DNA of 64,000 nt from Trichobilharzia regenti. Lineage: Eukaryota > Platyhelminthes > Trematoda > Strigeidida > Schistosomatidae. The notes under the pieces were generated by a model. The model was not told where the DNA came from and did not search any database. It worked only from the letters and a program-made list of their open reading frames with translations. The translations under genes were made by a program, and so were the position numbers. Below are positions 31,884 through 42,677 of this stretch, one piece after another; the first letter of the stretch is position 1, and each line of letters begins with the position of its first letter. The stretch covers positions 62,001-126,000 of the forward strand of contig CALYDD020000402.1 of NCBI GenBank assembly GCA_944472135.2, written 5' to 3'.

Positions 31884-33714
31884 CCATTATAGATAAGATT
31901 TTATTTTGATGAATCGCACAGTGTTTACAGTTATATGAACTGATGACGTTTCGAGCACAAACTGTTGCTCATAATCATATCAAGTTACTCACACAACTTT
32001 GATCTCTCATTTATATACATGTGTGGAATGGATTAGATATTGGATTAAAAATCAATGTGAGATAATGTGCATTCAGAAATAATCGTACGAGTGTTGTTGA
32101 TCAATTGCAATTAGATGGGAAAATTGGACGAGTGTTGTTACAGTCATTACCCTCTTCGGATTTGACCTGCGGTAATAATATCTTCCATATCTCTGGTATT
32201 TGCATTGAGTCATTTTTGTTGCGTGTTTTGGGTGTGGACTCGATAAATAAGGATTCCGTAATCAACCTCTCTCTCCATTTAGCTATATTACTTTTTAGAA
32301 TTTTAACCCTATCCCACCCTATTGTGTGGTTGTTTATTATTACCGCAGGTCAAATCAGAAGAGGGTAATAAATAATATTAAAATTCTATTTCAATTCAAA
32401 CACATTCTAACAAGCAGCTTATTATGACTGTAACAACACTCGTCCAATTTTCCCATCTAATTGCAATTGATCAACAACACTCGTACGATTATTTCTGAAT
32501 GCACATTATCTCACATTGATTTTTAATCCAATATCTAATAATAATAATAATAATAATAATGTATATTCTCATATAAACATATAAATTCACATGAAAATGC
32601 ATGCCATTTTTACAGGCACGATCAAGTATGATATAATATCAAATCGTAGATTGTCTACAAGTTAATAATGTTTCAACAGTTAAATATTTGATATATATAT
32701 AAATACACATTGTCTGAACTAGGCTGTATAGTTATTGAATTGTACAATTGTCCTCCAGGTTGAGCGGGAAAATCGACTTCGTTTCGTTTTCATCCCGTGG
32801 TTGTCGGCATACGATAACCAACCAATATTGAGGTAAGTACAACGTTTACAAGGGATTGAAAGCTGTTTTAGAAAAGTAATAGTGCTGAGGTGAATCATTA
32901 AATTGTAATGAAATAGGTAAGTGCAAGTATCACTAATAAATGCATTAAAAAAGAAAACTCCCTAGGCTGACAACGTTCATTTGCAATGTATAATGCAACA
33001 CATATACCTCGTACTATCATGATGTCCACTTTTGGTTTTAATACATTTATCCTCAGTTGTGCCAGTTGTTTTTGTTTTATACCTTTTTGTGCATTTAATG
33101 TACAACCGTACCCTTCAGAGAGTAGGAATATAAGTCATAAAGAGCTGTAAAATGTTAGGTTTAATGGAATATAATGAGGATCAAGTAAAGACGTTATTGG
33201 AAAATGAATGAGATAAGACATTGTGAAGTGGTATTTAAAGATCAGTCAATGGACAGCAAGTTAGTTTATAAGATGCCCCATAAATCTGTGCACATCCCAC
33301 ATGGTCGCATCTCAACAATAGGCTGGGCGAATAGTAAATATTTAGAGGTAGAAGCATGATCTGTCAAGGCGTTCATTATTATCTTTTTCAAGATAAAGAT
33401 CTAAGCCCTCATAAAAATCAGAAATATCTCGAGCCTTTAATTTGTGTATTGCTGTTCCTGCAGAATGGGGCGATTCACCTTAGTGACCCCCACCATATCT
33501 ACTGATCAGCTAACGCCACCTGGTCTAATCCATTCCACACATGTATATAAATGAGAGATCAAAGTTGTGTGAGTAACTTGATATGATTATGAGCAACAGT
33601 TTGTGCTCGAAACGTCATCAGTTCATATAACTGTAAACACTGTGCGATTCATCAAAATAAAATCTTATCTATAATGGGATTATACTCTACCACAGTGCTC
33701 ACGTTTTATACTTA
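31884..33714. mobile_element. Fold-back element, copy 3, large, with nLTR-C inside
   Basis: Outer arms: 31884-32150 and its reverse complement at 32428-32539 plus 33524-33681. An inner inverted repeat pairs about 32150-32182 with 32335-32367 (cctgcggtaataata against tattattaccgcagg). A unique tail ends ttatactta near 33714. The flanking 13-bp repeat is tatcagaagcatt (31871-31883) and tatcaggagcatt (33715-33727). An nLTR-C copy (32540-33523) interrupts the right arm. Confidence 0.8.
32540..33523 (-). mobile_element. nLTR-C 3' fragment, copy 1, minus
   Basis: 984 bp, 5'-truncated, with its (ATT)n tail at the left. It is flanked by the direct repeat tctaat at 32534-32539 and 33524-33529, and the intact palindrome arm shows the pre-insertion sequence. 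No coding content. Confidence 0.88.
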
Positions 33715-34055
33715 TATCAGGAGCATTATCGTGGTTTATTGTCATAACATTTATTCTCAGACCTTGTGTATAATAACCTTATTGTCGGTTGCATATTGGC
33801 GTAAAAATAAAGGATTCTCGAGTCGCCAATCTAAGTTCTGCTTTTTCGCGTTGATTAATACAAATTGTTTCTGAAAGTCTTCCAGGGAGAGCGTAAGGTC
33901 CAGCGTAGTAAGAGCTGGAGATTGACATTTTCTGAGATTTGGTTGGTTTCTTGTAACTTCGGAAATGTCTCAATGTCTGTGTGAAACTATCCCGCCGGTA
34001 GGCGTTAGCGGTAACTGTCGCCGGTGGCACTATCCGCCAGCTTTACTTCCATGAT

Positions 34056-34290
34056 GTGATCAGCCAGACTGGATATTTAGTCGACACAGGCGCCGAAGTC
34101 AGCGTCCTTCCTGCTACAGCAGCAGATCGACAAAAGGAACCTACCTCCGACTTTCAGGCTGCAAATGGAAAACCAACTGCAACCTTTGGTAGGAAATACG
34201 TCTACCTGAACGTAGGTTTACACAAGCCTATTCAGTGGATTTTCCCTATCGCTGACGTCACAATGCCCATCATTGGCAGGTACCCACTTA
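34056..34290 (+). pseudogene. Ty3/gypsy aspartic protease segment, first copy
   Basis: Reads ISQTGYLVDTGAEVSVLPA, with D-T-G-A, the active site of retroviral-type aspartic proteases, then LNVGLHKPIQWIFPIADVTMPIIG with the conserved final I-I-G. The frame runs into the ATT-type tail of an nLTR-C insertion at 34296, where asparagine codons arise from the repeat. The continuation (codons for HDLLVDVR) lies on the far side of nLTR-C at 37585. Confidence 0.88.
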
Positions 34291-34295
34291 ATCAT

Positions 34296-35276
34296 AATAA
34301 TAATAATAATAATGTATATTCTCATATAAACATATAAATTCACATGAAAATGCATGCCATTTTAACAGGCACGATCAAGTATGATATAATATCAAATCGT
34401 AGACTCTCTACAAGTTAATAATGTTTCAACAGTTAAATATTTGATATATATATAAATACACATTGTCTGAACTAGGCTGTATAGTTATTGAATTGTACAA
34501 TTGTCCTCCAGGTTGAGCGGGAAAATCGACTTCGTTTCGTTTTCATCCCGTGGTTGTCGGCATACGATAACCAACCAATATTGAGGTAAGTACAACGTTT
34601 ACAAGGGATTGAAAGCTGTTTTAGAAAAGTAATAGTGCTGAGGTGAATCATTAAATTGTAATGAAATAGGTAAGTGCAAGTATCACTAATAAATGCATTA
34701 AAAAAGAAAACTCCCTAGGCTGACAACGTTCATTTGCAATGTATAATGCAACACATATACCTCGTACTATCATGATGTCCACTTTTGGTTTTAATACATT
34801 TATCCTCAGTTGTGCCAGTTGTTTTTGTTTTATACCTTTTTGTGCATTTAATGTACAACCGTACCCTTCAGAGAGTAGGAATATAAGTCATAAAGAGCTG
34901 TAAAATGTTAGGTTTAATGGAATATAATGAGGATCAAGTAAAGACGTTATTGGAAAATGAATGAGATAAGACATTGTGAAGTGGTATTTAAAGATCAGTC
35001 AATGGACAGCAAGTTAGTTTATAAGATGCCCCATAAATCTGTGCACATCCCACATGGTCGCATCTCAACAATAGGCTGGGCGAATAGTAAATATTTAGAG
35101 GTAGAAGCATGATCTGTCAAGGCGTTCATTATTATCTTTTTCAAGATAAAGATCTAAGCCCTCATAAAAATCAGAAATATCTCGAGCCTTTAATTTGTGT
35201 ATTGCTGTTCCTGCAGAATGGGGCGATTCACCTTAGTGACCCCCACCATATCTACTGATCAGCTAACGCCACCTGG
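34296..35276 (-). mobile_element. nLTR-C fragment, recombinant copy
   Basis: Its left junction is that of the 36049 copy (cttaatcat before the tail). Its right junction is that of the 32540 copy (cacctggtctaatcc). Single-base differences switch in the same direction, from the 36049 type near 34360-34407 to the 32540 type at 34867. Confidence 0.9.
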
Positions 35277-36043
35277 TCTAATCCATTCCACACATGTATA
35301 TAAATGAGAGATCAAAGTTGTGTGAGTAACTTGATATGATTATGAGCAACAGTTTGTGCTCGAAACGTCATCAGTTCATATAACTGTAAACACTGTGCGA
35401 TTCATCAAAATAAAATCTTATCTATAATGGGATTATACTCTACCACAGTGCTCACGTTTTATACTTATATCAGGAGCATTATCGTGGTTTATTGTCATAA
35501 CATTTATTCTCAGACCTTGTGTATAATAACCTTATTGTCGGTTGCATATTGGCGTAAAAATAAAGGATTCTCGAGTCGCCAATCTAAGTTCTGCTTTTTC
35601 GCGTTGATTAATACAAATTGTTTCTGAAAGTCTTCCAGGGAGAGCGTAAGGTCCAGCGTAGTAAGAGCTGGAGATTGACATTTTCTGAGATTTGGTTGGT
35701 TTCTTGTAACTTCGGAAATGTCTCAATGTCTGTGTGAAACTATCCCGCCGGTAGGCGTTAGCGGTAACTGTCGCCGGTGGCACTATCCGCCAGCTTTACT
35801 TCCATGATGTGATCAGCCAGACTGGATATTTAGTCGACACAGGCGCCGAAGTCAGCGTCCTTCCTGCTACAGCAGCAGATCGACAAAAGGAACCTACCTC
35901 CGACTTTCAGGCTGCAAATGGAAAACCAACTGCAACCTTTGGTAGGAAATACGTCTACCTGAACGTAGGTTTACACAAGCCTATTCAGTGGATTTTCCCT
36001 ATCGCTGACGTCACAATGCCCATCATTGGCAGGTACCCACTTA
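35277..36043 (+). repeat. Second copy of fold-back arm, gypsy LTR end and protease
   Basis: Exact duplicate, by eye, of 33524-34290. It contains the fold-back right arm (35277-35467), LTR end (35481-35680) and protease segment (35809-36043, again LVDTGAEVSVLPA). Confidence 0.93.
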
Positions 36044-36048
36044 ATCAT

Positions 36049-37579
36049 AATAATAATAATAATAATGTATATTCTCATATAAACATATAAATTCACATGA
36101 AAATGCATGCCATTTTAACAGGCACGATCAAGTATGATATAATATCAAATCGTAGACTCTCTACAAGTTAATAATGTTTCAACAGTTAAATATTTGATAT
36201 ATATATAAATACACATTGTCTGAACTAGGCTGTATAGTTATTGAATTGTACAATTGTCCTCCAGGTTGAGCGGGAAAATCGACTTCGTTTCGTTTTCATC
36301 CCGTGGTTGTCGGCATACGATAACCAACCAATATTGAGGTAAGTACAACGTTTACAAGGGATTGAAAGCTGTTTTAGAAAAGTAATAGTGCTGAGGTGAA
36401 TCATTAAATTGTAATGAAATAGGTAAGTGCAAGTATCACTAATAAATGCATTAAAAAAGAAAACTCCCTAGGCTGACAACGTTCATTTGCAATGTATAAT
36501 GCAACACATATACCTCGTACTATCATGATGTCCACTTTTGGTTTTAATACATTTATCCTCAGTTGTGCCAGTTGTTTTTGTTTTATACCTTTTTGTGCAT
36601 TTAATGTACAACCGTACCCTACAGAGAGTAGGAATATAAGTCATAAAGAGCTGTAAAATGTTAGGTTTAATGGAATATAATGAGGATCAAGTAAAGACGT
36701 TATTGGAAAATGAATGAGATAAGACATTGTGAAGTGGTATTTAAAGATCAGTCAATGGACAGCAAGTTAGTTTATAAGATGCCCCATAAATCTGTGCACA
36801 TCCCACATGGTCGCATCTCAACAATAGGCTGGGCGAATAGTAAATATTTAGAGGTAGAAGCATGATCTGTCAAGGCGTTCATTATTATCTTTTTCAAGAT
36901 AAAGATCTAAGCCCTCATAAAAATCAGAAATATCTCGAGCCTTTAATTTGTGTATTGCTGTTCCTGCAGAATGGGGCGATTCACCTTAGTGACCCCCACC
37001 ATATCTACTGATCAGCTAACGCCGCCCTCCCTCCTTTTCTGATGTTAGGCTCTGAGACTATGATTATTATGGCTACCGCAAATATATTGCTTGGTACCAG
37101 ACATGTTCGTACCTCATATTCCATCTCCCTAGCTTTCTTAATGAGTGCTTCCAATAGGTCTCCGCGTACATCTTTATGAACATTATATATGTATGCATGC
37201 GTCCTAATGAACAGATTACTTTACAAGAAGTTAGAAGCTTAAAGAATAAAAATAATAGGTTTTGTGAATAGTGAAGCAAGATTCAGCAGAACAATATAGT
37301 TAGGGATCAATATAGGTAGTATGAACTGAAGGTAAGGTCGGTTGGCAGGACTTAGTGTACTAAATTATCATGACAGTCTTGTATATAGTAGACATCTGAC
37401 ATTGCAAAGTAACGTGTCTAAACATATTATAAAAAGATATTAACAGAACCAACAAAATTTCAGCATTTGTTTAACAATACTACAGAAGGGTAGTTAGTAC
37501 TACAGGTAATCGTAAAGTAAATCAATCTATGTATAATAAGAGCATAGTCAGTGTCATAATTCGTATTATCAAAGAATAC
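36049..37579 (-). mobile_element. nLTR-C 3' fragment, copy 3, minus, longest
   Basis: 1531 bp, 5'-truncated, tail at the left. The flanking repeat is atcat at 36044-36048 and 37580-37584. Removing it rejoins the gypsy frame from protease (PIIGRYPLNH) to HDLLVDVR. It matches 16403-17930 on the plus strand. Confidence 0.88.
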
Positions 37580-37584
37580 ATCAT

Positions 37585-38055
37585 GATTTACTCGTAGACG
37601 TCCGCTGAAAACGACTGATTGACAATACTACTAGTCTGTCTATCAAAGGCACTATCTACATAGGCCCCAGCTTGTCACTCGTCAAGATGAAAGCAATCCT
37701 TGATCCAAATTTTCAAACGATTGTTGATAAATATCCGGAACTTAATTGCCCGTCTAACGACCTACCGTGCATAACCAGCAATGTTATGCACCATATCATA
37801 ACCTCAGGACAGCCCGTGACATCTGAAGCACGAGAACTTGCTTCTGACTGCCTGAAGCCAGCTTACCTGGAAGGTAATCTTATTAGTCTAGAGCTGAACG
37901 TACCCAACATTCCACAGGTAATCGAATATCCTTTAGTCCTCGAGGAAGTCACTAGTACGGCAGAAGCCGCTGAACCTTCTGTCGAGCCCTCTAGGAAAAC
38001 GTGTTCTGGACGGAACGTAAGATTCCCGGAATATCTTCACACGTATATCACATAA
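37585..38055 (+). pseudogene. Ty3/gypsy pol remnant: RT start fused to pol C-terminus
   Basis: First the link between protease and RT (HDLLVDVR, a stop, RLIDNTTSLSIKG). Then the RT N-terminal region (ILDPNFQTIVDKYPELNC, HHIITSGQPVTSEARELASD), and without a break the very end of pol (KTCSGRNVRFPEYLHTY). The RT catalytic core, RNase H and integrase are missing. The open frame 37672-38055 is therefore an in-frame internal deletion product, in line with the rest of this gypsy copy. Confidence 0.8.
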
Positions 38056-38086
38056 CTCAGTGGTGCGATTCACCCAACTCATTCAG

Positions 38087-38935
38087 ATTTCAGATTTATT
38101 GGTTGAGGATAGAAGGCTTGCAGCCTATGTTAATCCTTTTCTAGTAGATTTCTGTGGTTGTCCAAACCCTTTCTGAACGAATCAGTTGAGGTTGCAGACA
38201 CCACTTCTTCTGGGAGTCGGTTCCAAGAGTTTATGACTCGATGTGAGAACCAGTACTCAACAGCAATATGATTTCTCCTTGGCTTTTGAACTTTCCTGCT
38301 ATGTCCTCTAAGGTGTTCCGACCTGGTGGGAAGGGAAAGAGAGAATAGGTCAGGTTCGTAGTCATTATTTAAAATTTTAAACATTGTGATTAAATCTCCT
38401 CTCTGCCTACGGTACGACAGTGAGAAGAGATTTAAACTGTCTAGTCTTTCCTCGTATGATAAGTTAGCTATGCCGTGAACCATACGTGTCGCCTTCCTTT
38501 GAACACTTTCTAGAATGTGTGAATCCCCTTTTAGACAAGGACTGGCGGCCTGGATGCAGTTTTCCAGTCTTGACCTAACCAGATATGTGTATAAGGAGGT
38601 GACTATATCTCTGGTAATTCTTGTAAAGGCTCTGCGAATCGCCCATAAGGACCTGAAACTACGTGGAGCCACCGCGCGACAGTGTGCTGTAGTTTTTAAG
38701 TCGTGGCTAACTATGACACCTAAGTCCAAATGAGTCTGAACTGATGGAAGTGTTATTCCCTCTAATTCGTAGGGGCTTGTGCTTGATTGTCCAATGCGCA
38801 TGGTTGCACATTTTGCCACATTGTTCGGGACTTCGTTTGTGGTATTAATTATTTTTTTCTTTTCAGACACATCAATTTTTGTATATAACATCACTAAATA
38901 AAAAGAAAACTTTTTTCTTTAACAGTACATGTTAC
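38087..38935 (-). mobile_element. CR1-like LINE nLTR-D, 3' part, minus
   Basis: The minus frame 38130-38894 (254 aa) carries the post-RT region: YELEGITLPSVQTHLDLGVIV, SRLENCIQAASPCLKGD, ILESVQRKATRMVHGI, LSYRRQRGDLITMFKIL, and near the end FSHRVINSWNRLPEEVV. This matches CR1-type ORF2 C-termini. The tail (plus strand 38087-38102) is an aatctgaaatctga-like short repeat. Relatives are at 2405-3097, 55940-56341 and, more distant, 54965-55864. Confidence 0.85.
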
Positions 38936-38961
38936 ATGCACTAAAAAAATTAGATGTATAC

Positions 38962-39266
38962 TGGAAATGGAGGTGAACATTGAACCTTTGTTTTCAGAAC
39001 TGGTAGCCATTGCTGGGCAACTAAAAGGCGCGAATGGTTCGATGGTGTACAAGTTCGATGCGGACGACAAAAAAACGAATAAAAGTACTCCATAATTTTG
39101 TCTAGAATATTTGTTTATAGTCTTTTACTGTTCACAGCTTTAATTGTCCAACGATATAACTTCCTTCTCACAATACTGGTGTTTTGGAGTTGAAGTCGAA
39201 GAAAGCACATAGTTTCTATCGGTGCGGAGCGTCTTCGTAACAATAGGAACTTAGGGATAAGTTCCT
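38962..39266 (+). repeat. BEL-F 5' LTR (right end uncertain)
   Basis: Matches the 3' LTR from its start (tgtccatggagg at 44344; here tggaaatggagg) to ataagttcct. The true end may lie further right, before the leader of gag. The uninterrupted site acttcctt (39159-39166) is the empty counterpart of the Merlin insertion in the other LTR. Confidence 0.75.
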
Positions 39267-39392
39267 CAACAGTTCTTTATTCGTTGGATCGCTTTCTGGA
39301 GCGCATACTGGGGTTACTTACTGAGTCTGAAGCCAGCATCTCTTTGGACAAGGATTATCAACGCAGTTTGGATTCTTTGGTGACGTTGGATA

Positions 39393-39931
39393 ATGCCTGG
39401 GTCAAGAAAGGGGCGTGGCATCATGGAAGCAGACAAAAAAGTAAGTAACGATGGGTTGCCTGTTAATTGTAATGATATGCATGATGCTCAGCATGATGAA
39501 TCTGATGTTCACGCTTCGTCGTTTAGGGGTAGTAGGGCTTTAAAGCCCCCAAGTTTGAACCTCGGTACTTTGATGGAAACTCAACCGACTACCCACAGTT
39601 TATCAAGGAGTTTGAGGTCATGCTGACTGGTTTTATCTTAAATGACGAAATGAAGTTGATGTATTTGTTGAGGTATTGCACTGGTGTTGCTGCAAGAGCC
39701 ATACAGTGCTGCAAGTTTATGTCCTCGAACGAAGCATATACAGAGGCTATGAGGATACTACGTCAAAGGTTTGGAAAATCACTCATGATATCCCGTAACG
39801 TTTTTGAGACCGTGAAGGGTAAGGGATCACAGTTAAGTGATAATTCAGAGGAACTCTCAGAGTCCTTGGACAGTTTAATGGCATATAGAAATACTCTTGT
39901 GTATCTTAATTGTGTAGACGAATTGAATTGA
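39393..39931 (+). pseudogene. BEL-F gag fragment
   Basis: Starts MPGSRKGRGIMEADKK, close to the other BEL gag start, with a frameshift near 39550. The second frame (39620-39931) has LTGFILNDEMKLMYLLRYCTG, RAIQCCKFM, ILRQRFGKSLMISRNVFE, the DUF1759-like region. It breaks off after the conserved N-C-V-D-E-L block. The rest of gag and the protease are missing. Confidence 0.85.
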
Positions 39932-40119
39932 AGTTCCGTGCTTGAGAGGTCAAATTTTTAATCATAGTTCATACAATTTTTGTTTTGTTTTGTTACCTAT
40001 ACTTACTGATAGCTGTCTTTTGATTGTTCCGCGAAACATGAAGGAGTTTCTTTGAATGATAATCTATATAGTGGTCCAGATTGCATGAGCTCATTAGTTT
40101 GACTGCTTTCAATATTCAG

Positions 40120-40882
40120 AAAGTTTACAGTTGCTGTTGCTGCGGATACAGAGGAAATGTTCTTACAAGTGAAGGTGCCAGAGACCGACAGAGATCACTT
40201 AAGGTTCTTGTGGTTTGATGATGGTCCTTGTGGTAAGGTGTCAGAGTATAGGATGACAGTCCATCCATTTGGTGCCACGTCCTCCCTGTTTCGTGCTAAT
40301 TTTGCTCTACGAAAGGCAGTGTCCACATTTGGTTCTAATGATCTGCTGGACGTCATCGACTGTTGCTGCTATGTGGATGATTGTTTAGCCTCCTTCGATG
40401 ATGATAAGTCTGCAGTTAAATTTGCAACAAGTATTACTGAAGTGTTAGCTAAGGCTGGCTTTCGTTTAACTAAGCGGATCTCGAACAGCCTAGACGTTTT
40501 GAGGCACATGGTTCCAGAAGACAGAGCACCTACTGTACGAGAGTTACCTGTTGACACTCTACCAGTTGAACGCACATTAGGTATGCGATGAGATGTGAAC
40601 TGTGATACCTTTGGATTTAGCGTTGGTGATATTGATAAGCCAGTTACTCGGAGAGGTGTGCTCTCTGTGTTGTCGTCCGTGTTTGACCCACTTGGATTAG
40701 TAGCACCTTATCTACTTCAGGCGAGGAGATTATTTCAGGAGACATGCAGGAGAGGGTTACAGTGGGGTGACCCATTAAGTGAAAGACACAGTAAAGAGTG
40801 GAAAAGGTGGTTTAACAATTTAAGAAGGCTGGATCTACATTCCGTCTCACGTCCACTTAAGCCACGAGAAATCATGATATAA
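40120..40882 (+). pseudogene. BEL-F reverse transcriptase
   Basis: The frame 40157-40591 has MFLQVKVPETDRDHLRFLW, then FGATSSLFRANFALRKA, then the catalytic CCCYVDDCLASF (Y-V-D-D). The frame continues in 40595-40882 after one stop, with GVLSVLSSVFDPLGLVAPYLLQARRLFQ, a strong BEL/Pao signature. The enzyme would copy element RNA into DNA. The stop at 40588 and the loss of the N-terminal part make it inactive. Confidence 0.88.
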
Positions 40883-41482
40883 TTGACTCCCATGTTTTTT
40901 CTGATGCCTCTGAGGTTGGATCTGGAGCAGCCGTCTACATCAGATCCACCTTAAAGGATGATATAGATGTTCGCCTAGTGATGGGTAAATCTAGAGTTGT
41001 ACCTCTAAAGACAATTTCGATTCCGAGATTAGAACTTACTGCAGCCTTGCTAGCGGTGCAGTTGTTCACAACGGTGTGTAAAGAGTTGGATTATCCCAAG
41101 TATCCTGTAACGTTTTGGACTGATTCGATGTCTGTGATATATTTATATACGCAACGAGTCAGCAAGATATGCATGTTTTGTAGCTAACAGAGTATCTCAC
41201 ATTCGTGAACTAACAACCATCGAGCAGTGGAGGTACGTACCGTCTGGAAAAAATCCAGCTGATCTAGCATCGCGAGGAGTTATTGATATGAATGTGGTTA
41301 AAAATAGGTGGTGGAAAGGTCCAGAGTTCTTGCTACGGGCTGATAGTATGTGGCCTAGTAGAGAAGATGAACCACCGATAAGCGAGTGTGTCTTGGAGTT
41401 TAAGACAAGTGTCAGTTTAACATCTACTCAAGAAAGACATTCGGGTTTACATCCACTTTTTAGATATTATTATTCTTGGTAA
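40883..41482 (+). pseudogene. BEL-F RNase H and connection region
   Basis: Near 40890-40985 codons for FSDASEVGSGAAVYIR start the RNase H fold. The frame 40978-41187 has RVVPLKTISIPRLELTAALLAVQL and FWTDSMSVIYLY, typical of Pao RNase H. 41288-41482 carries the following connection (NRWWKGPEFLLRADSMWPS). Frameshifts lie at about 40880 and 41185. Confidence 0.85.
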
Positions 41483-42677
41483 AAACTACTGAAGGCTGTT
41501 GCGTGGTTGGCACGATATGTTACGTATTTAAAGGTCATGCATCTTGCAGGATACGATAACATGAATGTGGGACCTTTGAGAGTCGAAGATATTAGAAATG
41601 CAGAGTTAGCGATTTTGAGGGCTTCTCAGTGGGAAGCGTAGGGTGAGATTGCCAAGGAAGATAGTCCCGATTTCGCAGATTTCAAGGCGCGGTTAAATAG
41701 ATTATCTCCGATAGTTTCCGAAGGGATCGTTAGAGTTGGTGGACGTCTATCAATGTTAGAATCGTCATGTGAGACCCGTCATCCAGCCTTATTACCTTGC
41801 TACCATCCAGTCACTGATCTCATTATAAGACACTACCATGTTCTTGAAGGTAATTTGGGTTATTCACAAGTACTATCAAGTATTCGATGTAAGTTTTGGA
41901 TAGTGGAGGGAGGCACTGCTGTCCGTAAAACAATTGATAAGTGCATGGAATGTAAACTGCGGAATGCTCGCTCAGCACAGCAGATGATGGCACCAATCCC
42001 AGCGTGGCAAGTTTCTGAAGGCAATTATCCACACGAGTACGTCGGAGTGGATTTGTTCGGACCTTTAGTAGTGAAGAGAGGTAGAACCCTATGTAAAAGA
42101 TGATATGGCTGTTTATTCACCTGTTTGAAAATGAGAGCTGTGCATATTGAGATGGTTCATACGTTAACTACTGATTCATTCGTTCTAGCACTAGGTAGAT
42201 TTATAAATCGCCGAGGTGCACCGAAGATGATGTTCAGTGACAGAGGGACTAATTTTGTTGGCTGTCACGCCGAGCTTAAAGAGACCTCAAACGAGAGTTC
42301 ATGAAGAGTTACTGAAAAGAAACATCGAGTGGCACTTCAACCCACCACATGCCAGCCATAGAGGTGGGCTATGGGAAAGACTTATGGGAATTATCAAGCG
42401 TATTTTAAGCTCCATAATTAAGAACCAGGGTTTGAATGACGAAACATTGGAGACATTTTTATGTGAAGCTGAACGAATACTAAATGACCGGCCGCTATTA
42501 CCTGTGGAGGACGACGTCAAGGATTTCGATGTGTTAACCCCAAATAAACTATTGTTATTGAGAGGTAACCCTGGCATAGAGGACTCAACCGGGGATCGGA
42601 TACCTACGATCAAAAGATGGAAACAAGCCAGGCACATGAAAGATATATTTTGGAAAAGATGGTTAAAGGAGTATGCT
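41483..42677 (+). pseudogene. BEL-F integrase
   Basis: The frame 41753-42103 contains the zinc-binding region, with RHYHVLEGNLGYSQVL and CMECK. The second zinc histidine, normally in G-H-L-G, is asparagine here. The catalytic core starts YVGVDLFGPL (first Asp). After a stop at 42101, SDRGTNFVG (second Asp) lies near 42235. The frame 42237-42707 carries WHFNPPHASHRGGLWERLMG (the Glu) and FLCEAERILNDRPL. All three D-D-E residues are thus visible but in broken frames. The frame enters nLTR-A at KEYAM. Confidence 0.88.

Larger units (their letters stand above)
31737..33927 (+). repeat. Ty3/gypsy LTR split by a fold-back element
   Basis: 31737-31883 (starting tgtcagtgtagttgacg) and 33728-33927 (ending gctggagattgaca) form one LTR of about 347 bp once the fold-back insertion and one 13-bp TSD are removed. 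The start resembles the BEL LTR start in composition. It stands between gag and protease codons of a gypsy frame, so it is probably a solo LTR nested in another gypsy copy. I could not find its TSD. Confidence 0.65.
33524..35276. repeat. 1753-bp tandem duplication, second unit follows
   Basis: Positions x and x+1753 match from about 32543 to 37020. The repeated unit contains an nLTR-C fragment, the right arm of the fold-back element, the end of the gypsy LTR and a gypsy protease segment. Open frames at 33674, 33779 (minus) and 34056 recur without change at 35427, 35532 and 35809, so the duplication is recent. Confidence 0.93.

Noticed and set aside
33674..33874. Open frames duplicated exactly at 33674/35427 and 33779/35532 as conserved genes
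   Set aside because: Identity comes from the recent 1753-bp tandem duplication; the sequence is the end of a gypsy LTR.
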